This document shows, one piece after another, positions 1 through 7,291 of a stretch of DNA of 33,387 bases (position 1 is its first letter; each line of letters begins with the position of its first letter). Source of the DNA: RXOA01 sp964547105 (GTDB lineage: Bacteria; Bipolaricaulota; Bipolaricaulia; UBA7950; UBA9294); the NCBI GenBank assembly GCA_964547105.1, contig CAZJLO010000019.1, forward strand, positions 1-33,387, in the 5' to 3' direction. The position numbers and the translations under genes are program-made. Below the pieces are notes generated by a model. That model was not told the DNA's origin, ran no database searches, and was given only the letters and a program-made list of their open reading frames with translations.

Positions 1-1
1 G

Positions 2-904
2 TGGGATGCGAGTGGATGGGAGGAGTCTCTGAGCGAACTGATCTCCCCTCGGCAGATCGTCCCGGAACGGAGGCTCCACTACGTCTGCTCCCGGAACCGT
101 GAACAGCGGAGGCCGCAGATCGCAAGCGGGTATCGAATCGAGTCACTTCGCCCGGAATTCGTCGACAACGGACCGCGGCTTCCGCCGAAGATCGCGGCAT
201 GGGGAAGGAGCAACTTCGGCTCGATCGAGGCGCTTCTGGATTCCCGGATCGGCTCCGTTGCCGTCTCCCAAGGGCGGATCGCCGGATGGTGCCTTCCCGA
301 TTCTGTTGTGGACGGGCATGCGGACATCGGGGTGGAGATTGAAGAGGCTCACCGACGCAGGGGGCTTGCATGGGCCACAACCGTATGCACCGTGAACCAA
401 GCGTTCAAGCAGGGGATTCGCTACGTCGGATGGCATTGCGATGCCGGAAACGCAGGCTCTATCAAGACAGCCGAGAAGGTGGGGTTCCAGCTTCAGGGGG
501 AGTATCCACTTCTTCCGGTGTGTGTAGACCGAGACGAGCATCGGCAGTTGACAGCTGTGATCATCAGCGGCCGGAAACAGGCCGCCAAGGCCGCTTTAGA
601 GAGAGGGGAGGTTGAAGAGGCGAACAAGCTGTACGGCGCACTTCTTCCTTGCCTGAATCCGAGCGCCGTGGACGCGGAAACGCTGTTCGACGCGGCCCGC
701 ACAGCTGCGCTTCTGCATCGAAGAGAAGACGCGCTTCAGCGGATGGAGCAGGCAGTTGCGTGCGGATGGTCCTTCGCGATTCCGCTACGTACCCGACCGG
801 AATTCTCGGAACTTCGAACGGACCCGCGCTGGATCGGATGCGTCGAGCGGATCGAGTCGGCCCGCCGGCACCGAGCTGCGAAGCGGGAACCTCCCTCTGA
901 CTGA
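2..904 (+). CDS. GNAT-family N-acetyltransferase with TPR-like C-terminal tail (5' end outside window)
   Basis: The frame is open from the left edge to a TGA at 902-904, so about 300 codons are visible and the start lies outside. From codon ~80 it reads as a GNAT fold: IGSVAVSQGRIAGWCLPD (strands around the motif D region), a DIGVEIEEAHRRRGLAWA acetyl-CoA pyrophosphate loop (R/Q-x-x-G-x-A type), then WHCDAGNAGSIKTAEKVGF, the usual N-x-x-S-x-x-x-x-E-K-x-GF end of GNAT domains. The order and wording are closest to the 'GNAT acetyltransferase' family of Pfam PF12746; this is from memory. After the GNAT part come about 100 residues with a tetratricopeptide-like helix pair (EDALQRMEQAVACGWSF) and a PEFSELRTDPRW ending typical of terminal TPR units. 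The acceptor substrate is unknown. The next gene follows after 124 bp. Confidence 0.8.
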   Translation, partial: WDASGWEESLSELISPRQIVPERRLHYVCSRNREQRRPQIASGYRIESLRPEFVDNGPRLPPKIAAWGRSNFGSIEALLDSRIGSVAVSQGRIAGWCLPDSVVDGHADIGVEIEEAHRRRGLAWATTVCTVNQAFKQGIRYVGWHCDAGNAGSIKTAEKVGFQLQGEYPLLPVCVDRDEHRQLTAVIISGRKQAAKAALERGEVEEANKLYGALLPCLNPSAVDAETLFDAARTAALLHRREDALQRMEQAVACGWSFAIPLRTRPEFSELRTDPRWIGCVERIESARRHRAAKREPPSD

Positions 905-1028
905 GATCGCACAGGTTCTGCGCAGATCAAGAACTTGAGATCGCCGCAGATCCTCCATGACACGTTCATCGTTCTTTCACCAGCCGATCCGAGGCTTGTG
1001 GGTCGGGGTTTCGATGAAGGGAGGAAAC

Positions 1029-1952
1029 ATGAACACAGGAAAATATCGTGAGACCGATCGCCGGCGGGGAGTCCGCACAACAGGGACTGCACTTCTCCTG
1101 ATGGTGGGGTTGTCGATGATGGCGCAGGCGGCGACGTTGGAGCTCGGCGTCGAGGAGATGGGGTCTCATCTGGGACAGCGTTTCGAGGTCCGATTGATGG
1201 ACGTAGAGACGGAAAGGATGATCGCTCGGACACTGCTCGTTCGGATCGACGAGGAAGCGTTCTCGTTGTCGTTCGACAACCTGATGACCGGTCGTTCGTA
1301 TCGATTGGAGTTGGCCGCTGACCTGAACGGCAACGGCCGGTATGATGCTCCTCCGGTCGATCATGCATGGCGGATCTCTCTCGAAGATCTGTCGGAGGAG
1401 ACCCGGGTCGACTTCCAGCACAACACGGAGTTTGTCGATCTCGGGTGGAGCGCGCTTGCGACAGGGGGCATGTCCGATTCGGCAGAGGTTGTCGACGGAC
1501 GGATCGGCCGTGACGAGTACGGCAGGTATCAGTTGGACCTCGAAACGGGAATCGGCGTGTATTGGAGAACAGACGAGACCACCGCTACATTCGGCCTTGT
1601 TAGCCCCGGATTGGGATGGGTTTCTGCCGGGTTCGACCCGGTGTCCGCCATGCAGGGAGCCGACTACGTTCTCGCGGCGGTCCGGGGTGAAGCTTTCACG
1701 ATCGAAGACCACTACGGCACGGGCAGGTTCCGCCACAGCCTCGATGGTGAACAGAACATCCTCGAATCGGCCGGAACGGAGTCCGACGAGGAAACGGTCG
1801 TCGAATTCACGATTCCCAGAGAGAGCGGAGACAGCGAGGACTCGCTTCTCACAAGTGGAAAACACGTCTTGCTCCTGGGATACCACGAGTCATCGGACAG
1901 CTTCGCTGTGAGACACTCGGGCCGAAGCTCAAGCATCATCACTCTCGACTAG
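1029..1952 (+). CDS. Secreted DOMON-domain protein
   Basis: A 307-aa protein. I chose the ATG at 1029 because GGGAGG lies 6 nt before it; an ATG at 957 in the same frame lacks a site. Residues 1-40 look like a signal peptide: a charged N-terminus, the hydrophobic stretch TALLLMVGLSMMAQA, then a small-residue cleavage site near AQA-A. The N-terminal half is a beta-rich segment containing DLNGNGRYDAPP, an Asp/Asn-rich turn. The C-terminal half (about 165-307) matches a DOMON domain: GRDEYGRYQ, GWVSAGFDPVSAMQGADYV, then HYGTGRFRHSLDGEQNI and a closing hydrophobic strand with a late His (VRHSG). DOMON domains bind haem or sugars and occur in exported redox proteins; the ligand here cannot be told. 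It acts outside the cytoplasmic membrane by inference. Confidence 0.72.
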   Translation: MNTGKYRETDRRRGVRTTGTALLLMVGLSMMAQAATLELGVEEMGSHLGQRFEVRLMDVETERMIARTLLVRIDEEAFSLSFDNLMTGRSYRLELAADLNGNGRYDAPPVDHAWRISLEDLSEETRVDFQHNTEFVDLGWSALATGGMSDSAEVVDGRIGRDEYGRYQLDLETGIGVYWRTDETTATFGLVSPGLGWVSAGFDPVSAMQGADYVLAAVRGEAFTIEDHYGTGRFRHSLDGEQNILESAGTESDEETVVEFTIPRESGDSEDSLLTSGKHVLLLGYHESSDSFAVRHSGRSSSIITLD

Positions 1953-2898
1953 CACGGAGGGACACGAGCTGTTCAGATGGATCCGCTGTGGATCAAGGTC
2001 TTCTGAACGGCTCGCGGTCTTCTCTACGGGCGAAGGCGATTCTCTGTAGTCGCCGAGGCGGTGTGATCCTCGTCTGCGCGTAGGTCGGATCGGAGCAGGA
2101 TGTCGAAAGGCGGGTGGCGGCGCGCTTTGCACTGGACCGGCGAGCGCTACCGCGCACTTGGAGGAGCATGTCCGTCAGCTATGACGTCGAGACTGCCGAT
2201 CATGTACCAGTGGCGATAGGCTTCCCAATCTCCATCGAGCCAAGCGAGTCCGAGCTTCAGCTTGACGCGATCGGCGAGGATCCGTCCGTGCTCGCCGAGG
2301 TGAAGCGTGCGAACTCCGCGCAGGTTGGCTCCCGGAACGCAAACGGATCCCAGACTGCCGCTACCGGAGGCGGGATCATGCTCTGCCCGGCCAGTGCCCA
2401 GAATTCTTCAAGAATGGCAAGGGTGAGCGAGTCGCGGTGAGCGTGCCGGCGGTAGGGGAGGCTCGCATTGCCGGGAGGTGAAGACATCTTCGACAGCTGC
2501 GGGCGGCCGGGAACGCGTAGTCAGCTGCGATGTCTTCGCTCGGCGTCTCACCGACCCGGGCGATGGCCTTGCAGGACCACGGGAGCAGTCAGTAGGAGTC
2601 GATACCGGATGCGAAGAGCGTCTGCGGAAGAAGCAGAGCAACCGCAGCGGCCAGCAAGAGCAACCATCGCTTCAGCTGTAGACACATCCTTACATCACCG
2701 CCATACAATGGAAGGACAACGGCAATCCAACGAGAATGTCCGGGCGTCTCTCGCGTTGGCCGGCTTCCCCGGTGCGGGAGCCGGTCCTCAGCGGTCCATG
2801 CAATGCTCAAAGATCGAACATGACCGTCAATCCTCGACTTGCCTTTGGGCTGGGGATCTGCATGCTGGAGAGGAACCCGAATGGGGGGATGAGATGCG
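1953..2898. other. 946-bp region without an intact gene
   Basis: No plus-strand frame here looks protein-like; the minus strand carries the decayed gene listed separately at 2147-2687. A possible weak promoter for the downstream gene is TAGACA (2679-2684) with TACAAT (2704-2709), but the 19-bp spacing is long. An imperfect hairpin, CCGGCTTCCC to GGGAGCCGG (about 2759-2783), lies in the leader and has no T tract. Nothing else is recognised. Confidence 0.5.
2147..2687 (-). pseudogene. Frameshifted relic of an exported protein
   Basis: On the minus strand an ATG at 2687, preceded by TAAGG, opens a convincing signal peptide (KRWLLLLAAAVALLLPQTLFASG) that hits TGA after 32 codons at 2589. Protein-like sequence continues downstream in other frames: CKAIARVGETPSEDIAADY, then SLTLAILEEFWALAGQS (about 2460-2390), then VCVPGANLRGVRTLHLG and VKLKLGLAWLDGDWEAYRHW, ending at a TAG at 2147-2149. 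At least two frame changes are needed to join them. The translation has normal amino-acid composition in each segment, unlike the arginine- and serine-rich shadow frames nearby. I do not recognise the family. Sequencing error in one or two places is an alternative to true decay. Confidence 0.5.
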
Positions 2899-5214
2899 AT
2901 GAACTGCTTGTGCGAGCTGGGCTCCGCCCGAAACCGGCGTGTCGGTGGGAAAGCGCGTCAGCTGCGGGAGCTTTCGGCTCTAGGCGGTGACATCCCCAAA
3001 ACCTGGATCTGTGACTGGCGCGCCCACGCTGCATGGATCCGTGGGGATCGACACGTGGAGCAGGCTCTCCGAAACGATCTCACGCGATTGCTCGATCGAT
3101 CGCGGGAGTACGTTGTCCGCTCGTCGGCGGATGTCGAAGACGGCTCGCGCTGGAGCTACGCTGGGCGATTCGATAGCTTCCTGCGTGTTCGAGGAGTCGA
3201 CCAACTAGTCGCTGCGGTGAAAGCTGTCTGGGAGTCAGCGGAACGGGCCGGACGGTCGGTCCGGATGGCGGTGATGGTGCAGGAGATGGTTCCGGCCCGA
3301 GTATCCGGGGTTGCGTTCAGCCGGAACCCGATGACCGGCGCGAAAGAGGTGATCATCGAAGCCGTTGTTGGGACAAGCGAGGCGCTCACCGGCGGCATTG
3401 CCTCGCCCGAACGATGGATCGTGGCCGAGGGAGACGAGATTGAAGCACCCGCCGGGGCTGCAGTCGGTGTAGACATTCTGCAGGAGATTGTCGATGCGGC
3501 AAGAACGTTTGAAGGGGCGGTCGGGCATCCGGTCGACCTCGAATGGGCGGTTGACGGCAACCGGCTTGTCTGGCTGCAGATGCGCCCGATCAGCGTTCTT
3601 CAGACATCAGACGTCTATTCCAACCGGATTTCGAAGGAATTCCTGCCGGGACTGATTATGCCGTTGGTGTGGTCGATCAACGTTCCCATGGTGAATCGTG
3701 CCTGGTTGAACCTGCTGGAGGAGATCATCGGGCCGATCGACATGGATCCGGCGAAGCTTGCCAGACGGATTGGCTGTCGCGCGTACTTCAACATGGGCCG
3801 GATGGGTGAGCTGTTCGCCATCGCCGGGATGCGGCGTGATGTCCTCGAAGCGATGATGGGATTCACTCCGAAGGACGAATCAAGCAAACGGACGAGCTGG
3901 ATCACGATCCGGATGCTTCGACATGTTCCGCGACTGGCGAGATTCGCGTGGCGCCATTGGCGGTTTCGACCACGTTTCGCTCGCTGGCTCCCCCCCGTGA
4001 ACAGACAGTTGGACAGCTTGCGTGAACAAGCGTTTCATTCTCAAGCGGAACGGCAATTGCTTGAGGAAGTGGACCATCTGCTGACAAGGATGCAGCAAAT
4101 CGCGTACTACCGAATTGTCTCCATGCTCCGCCACGCGGCGATTCACGGATTTGTGGCACGGGGCTTGGCCAAGAAGGGAATCTCGTCTCAGCCCGCGGAG
4201 ATCGTCGGATATGATGCCGCCCATGTCGACGTCGATCCATCACGGGAGCTCAGCGAGCTACGAGCAACATTTTCGTCGTTGCCGGAGGTGGCACAGCGCC
4301 GGCTTCGAGGTCAGGAAACGGAAGGAATCGTGGAGGACCAGAAGACGCGCGAATTTCTTGACGCATTGGAGCGGTTTCTCGAACGATTCGGGTACCTCAG
4401 CGATCGCGGGAACGACTTCTCCGCCGTGACGTGGAAAGAGAATCCGAGCCTGGTTCTAAATCTACTTGCGGCCGGACAAGACGACCCCGAAGATGGGGAT
4501 CGGATCGTAGAGGATTCCTCCCCCTCCAAGTGGCCTCGGACGGTTAAGCGGTTGGCGCGAAAGGAGGCCCGTGCGCGGTTCGACCGGGATCGCGTTGGAG
4601 CGCTGTTCAGTCGAGGACATGAGGTCTTGCGCCGCCTCTTTCTCGAACTCGGTCGGCGCCTGCAACAGGGCGGCATAATCGATGCCCCGGCGGACATCTT
4701 CTTGATGACCTACGACGAGATTCGTGCTGTGACACGGAACGAGCTGTCTACGAGATCCGCTCGCCGCCGGGTCAGGGAGCGGCGGGAGGAGATGCGCCAG
4801 GCGGAGAATGCCGAATTGCCCGAAGTTGTGTATGGGGAACAGATCCCCGGCTTTCGGGCGGAACGTCCAATGAAGGATGTGCTGTACGGGGTCGCTGCCT
4901 CCCGGGGTTTCTACGAAGGACCGGCGCGCATTGTTCGGAGCGTCGAGGAATTCGATCGGGTGCGGGCGGAAGACGTTCTTGTCATTCCCCATTCGGACAT
5001 CGGATGGATGCCCCTTCTCGACAAGGCATCCGCGATTGTCGCTGAATCCGGCGGCCTGCTGTCTCACAGCGCGATCGTCGCGCGCGAACGCGGAATCCCG
5101 GCCGTGGTGTCTGTTATGCAGGCCCAAAGCATTCCCGATGGTGCTTGGGTGGCTGTCGATGGAAGCAGAGGGACGATCAGTCTTTGTTCTGAGTCAATCC
5201 CCGCCGAGCGCTGA
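2899..5214 (+). CDS. PEP synthase/rifampicin-phosphotransferase-like phosphotransferase
   Basis: 771 aa, ATG at 2899 after GGGGGATGAG. Domain order: an ATP-grasp PEP/pyruvate-binding domain (about 1-235: GGKARQLREL, YVVRSSADVEDGSRWSYAGRFDSFL, MVQEMVPARVSGVAFSRNP, ending in the typical DLEWAVDGNRLVWLQMRPI), a long helical central domain (about 240-650), and a C-terminal swivelling His domain with GGLLSHSAIVARERGIPAVV, catalytic His723. This is the layout of rifampicin phosphotransferase (ATP-binding, substrate, His domains). It differs from PEP synthase or PPDK, which end in a TIM-barrel PEP domain that is absent here. Chemistry by family: ATP is split to AMP and Pi and a phosphate is passed through the His to an acceptor. 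The acceptor is unknown; true rifampicin inactivation is only one option. Its 3' end overlaps the convergent PlsY-like gene by 38 bp. Confidence 0.78.
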   Translation: MNCLCELGSARNRRVGGKARQLRELSALGGDIPKTWICDWRAHAAWIRGDRHVEQALRNDLTRLLDRSREYVVRSSADVEDGSRWSYAGRFDSFLRVRGVDQLVAAVKAVWESAERAGRSVRMAVMVQEMVPARVSGVAFSRNPMTGAKEVIIEAVVGTSEALTGGIASPERWIVAEGDEIEAPAGAAVGVDILQEIVDAARTFEGAVGHPVDLEWAVDGNRLVWLQMRPISVLQTSDVYSNRISKEFLPGLIMPLVWSINVPMVNRAWLNLLEEIIGPIDMDPAKLARRIGCRAYFNMGRMGELFAIAGMRRDVLEAMMGFTPKDESSKRTSWITIRMLRHVPRLARFAWRHWRFRPRFARWLPPVNRQLDSLREQAFHSQAERQLLEEVDHLLTRMQQIAYYRIVSMLRHAAIHGFVARGLAKKGISSQPAEIVGYDAAHVDVDPSRELSELRATFSSLPEVAQRRLRGQETEGIVEDQKTREFLDALERFLERFGYLSDRGNDFSAVTWKENPSLVLNLLAAGQDDPEDGDRIVEDSSPSKWPRTVKRLARKEARARFDRDRVGALFSRGHEVLRRLFLELGRRLQQGGIIDAPADIFLMTYDEIRAVTRNELSTRSARRRVRERREEMRQAENAELPEVVYGEQIPGFRAERPMKDVLYGVAASRGFYEGPARIVRSVEEFDRVRAEDVLVIPHSDIGWMPLLDKASAIVAESGGLLSHSAIVARERGIPAVVSVMQAQSIPDGAWVAVDGSRGTISLCSESIPAER

Positions 5215-5908
5215 GTCGCTCGATGAAGCGAACAAGCCGGGGAGAGCCGTCAAGGAACGCGAATTCATCGGTGAGGGAGCGGAGATATCCGTGCCTTCGA
5301 AGACGATGAAACTCACCGATCTCTCGCCGCATGGCGATCAAGCGGACGGCAAGCAGCCCGACAGCAAACAACACATGAGGCAGACTGGCGAACCGGTACC
5401 AGAACCACACCATCAGCAGCGCCTCGGGCCCGAAGCGTCCGGTGTACGGGCGGGTTCGTGTCAGGACGCCGAGGATTTGCGCTGCGGGGAAGACAATCAA
5501 CGCCGAAGGCCAGTCAATGACGAACAAGCTCCCGATGATCGGCGATTGACCCCGCCCGCCATGGAATCGCATGTAAAACGGCCAAATGTGACCCACGACC
5601 GTCATCCCGGCTGCGATTAGAAACAGCGGCTGATCGGGGGCGTAGAGCTTGAATCCCAAGGTGATCCCCGTGGCTTTGGCCATATCGAGCAGGCTCGTGA
5701 GACACCCGTATCGAGCTCCGTATTCCAGCCTCACTGTCGTCGCGCTGACGGCATCCGATGACAACACCTCGTCGGTTCCCGGGATCGGCATCTCGATCCG
5801 CTTCAACGGGGCACCGCGTCCGAGGATACGCCCGATGATCGAGGCAAAAGAAACCGAGCCGACAAGGTACCCGCACGCCGCTGCGAGTATTGCCGTCAGT
5901 CCATTCAC
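5177..5908 (-). CDS. Divergent PlsY-like glycerol-3-phosphate acyltransferase homologue
   Basis: 243 aa from a GTG at 5908 (CGAGG upstream). This start places the first membrane helix at residues 3-25, as in PlsY; an ATG at 5959 would add 17 polar residues and overlap the upstream gene. PlsY features seen: GYLVGSVSFASIIGRILGRG (motif 1), LDMAKA (LDxxKG-like), and GHIWPFYMRFHGGRG (motif 3). Motif 2, normally a GSGNPGATN loop, reads SSDAVSATT here, and the usual GGKG is GGRG. PlsY transfers acyl from acyl-phosphate to glycerol-3-phosphate in the membrane; with these changes the substrate may differ or activity may be lost. The C-terminal ~50 residues are a charged extension. It lies 43 bp after the chelatase-like gene, probably in the same transcript. 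Confidence 0.75.
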   Translation of the reverse strand: MNGLTAILAAACGYLVGSVSFASIIGRILGRGAPLKRIEMPIPGTDEVLSSDAVSATTVRLEYGARYGCLTSLLDMAKATGITLGFKLYAPDQPLFLIAAGMTVVGHIWPFYMRFHGGRGQSPIIGSLFVIDWPSALIVFPAAQILGVLTRTRPYTGRFGPEALLMVWFWYRFASLPHVLFAVGLLAVRLIAMRREIGEFHRLRRHGYLRSLTDEFAFLDGSPRLVRFIERLSARRGLTQNKD

Positions 5909-5951
5909 CCGAATTCCTCGCCCGGACGACCGGGTCCTGAGTGGGCACTGC

Positions 5952-7184
5952 TCATGCAATCATCTGCTCCTCGATACGCTCCTTGATTGCTTGGATCACT
6001 AGGGGGTCGTTATTCCAGGCACCGAGGTTGATCAGATCAATTTCGGTCGGCACGGCCGCCTGTTGAACGAGTTTCGGAACGTCGAACTGGCTGTGGATTG
6101 AATCGGCGCTGATCGCGGCGGAGAAGTACAGAACACGCCTGGCACCGCGAGCGACAAACGCTTCAACGCGCTCGGCCGGTTTGGGGCTCTTGAACTCCAT
6201 CCAGGCGAGGTCAACCAAGTCAGCGCGGAAGCCATCACTCACCAGCAGGTCAAGGATGCCTTGGCGGAACGCGACCTCCTGCGAGGTCTCGGTCCCCCAC
6301 TCGGCATCCCATTCGTCGGGCTGACCGTGTCCCACTAGGAGGATCGCCACATCGGCTTTGTCGGTACCGTCAAGATGATCATTGGCTCGGGCAACAAACA
6401 TCCGACGAAGCGAGTCCGAATCCCAAAGAGGACCCGTTCGCTTGACCGGAACGCCGAACAGCTCTTCGACATGCAGTGCATCGACCAGATGTTCACCTTC
6501 CGCTGTATGATTGGAAATGGTCAGGAAGACCTCGGCAAGGATGATCCTGCTGGCGCCGTTGTTCAGCGCTTGGATGACGGCGGCATCCGGGCGCGGATGG
6601 TCGTCGAGAAAGGAAAGGTAGTACTTGAGGCGATCGTTGCCGGCTCGGCGGAAGGCCGCTTCCAGACTTGCCAACATGGCAGTGTGACCGCGGCGATGGT
6701 TGCTTGCTCCGACTTTCAGGTAGGCGTTTCGAAGCTTGTAGAGGAAGAGGGGGCGCACAAAGAACGGAACAAATCGGATGTTCTGTTCGTCGAATTCGTT
6801 GAACTGGTTGATCCATCCGATCGGATCATAGGTTTGCGGCTCGCCGTGCGTGAAGTAGACCACGGCCGTATGCCCGTCTCCCGGATCCCCGGGAGATCGA
6901 AGAAGAGCGGGGACATCGCGTGGATCATCTCTTCCCAGCACATGCTTGGCGGCGATCCAGTATCCGCAGGCGAACAGCGCCAACGAAGCGACGATCGCGG
7001 TTCCGAGCCACCAGCCGCGAAATGCCGTCGCGAGCATACCCATCGTTCCGGTCAGACTGAACCAGGTGATCGTCAGGTGGCGAGTCATCCGCAACGGATG
7101 GCTTGTTAGGTAGAAGACAAGGAACACGCCAAGCGACACCGCGAACCCCGCGGCAACCAGCCAACGGGCAGACAGCCATATCAT
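5952..7184 (-). CDS. Membrane-anchored ferrochelatase/CbiK-like protein
   Basis: 410 aa; the ATG at 7184 follows GAGGAGG, and the longer open frame upstream is antisense to the next gene and not protein-like. Residues 8-28 and about 37-79 are two to three membrane helices. Residues 106-410 resemble the two-lobed chelatase fold: VVYFTHGEP (His113) opens lobe one, with RIILAEVFLTISNHTAEGEHL at its end. ILLVGHGQP (His286) opens lobe two, followed by ARRVLYFSAAISADSIHSQFD. In ferrochelatase the second lobe carries SxHxxP and a SDxxE catalytic Glu; here the Glu position appears to be His364, more like the two-His site of cobaltochelatases. Metal insertion into a tetrapyrrole is the family role, but no tetrapyrrole genes are nearby, so the substrate is open. 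Confidence 0.65.
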   Translation of the reverse strand: MIWLSARWLVAAGFAVSLGVFLVFYLTSHPLRMTRHLTITWFSLTGTMGMLATAFRGWWLGTAIVASLALFACGYWIAAKHVLGRDDPRDVPALLRSPGDPGDGHTAVVYFTHGEPQTYDPIGWINQFNEFDEQNIRFVPFFVRPLFLYKLRNAYLKVGASNHRRGHTAMLASLEAAFRRAGNDRLKYYLSFLDDHPRPDAAVIQALNNGASRIILAEVFLTISNHTAEGEHLVDALHVEELFGVPVKRTGPLWDSDSLRRMFVARANDHLDGTDKADVAILLVGHGQPDEWDAEWGTETSQEVAFRQGILDLLVSDGFRADLVDLAWMEFKSPKPAERVEAFVARGARRVLYFSAAISADSIHSQFDVPKLVQQAAVPTEIDLINLGAWNNDPLVIQAIKERIEEQMIA

Positions 7185-7233
7185 CGGTCCTCCTCGCCGG
7201 GATTCCGTCCAGAGGTCACCCCGCCACCAGATG

Positions 7234-7263
7234 ACTATAGGACGAGCGTCGGGAGGAAGGCAA
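7234..7263 (-). promoter_or_regulatory. Candidate promoter for chelatase-like and plsY-like genes
   Basis: On the minus strand TTGCCT (7263-7258) and TATAGT (7239-7234) are separated by 18 bp in the 107-bp gap after the DAO gene. The predicted start is about 45 nt before the ATG at 7184. This could let the last two genes be expressed independently. Confidence 0.4.
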
Positions 7264-7291
7264 TTCAGAGGAATTGGAGCCGTGATTCGGT

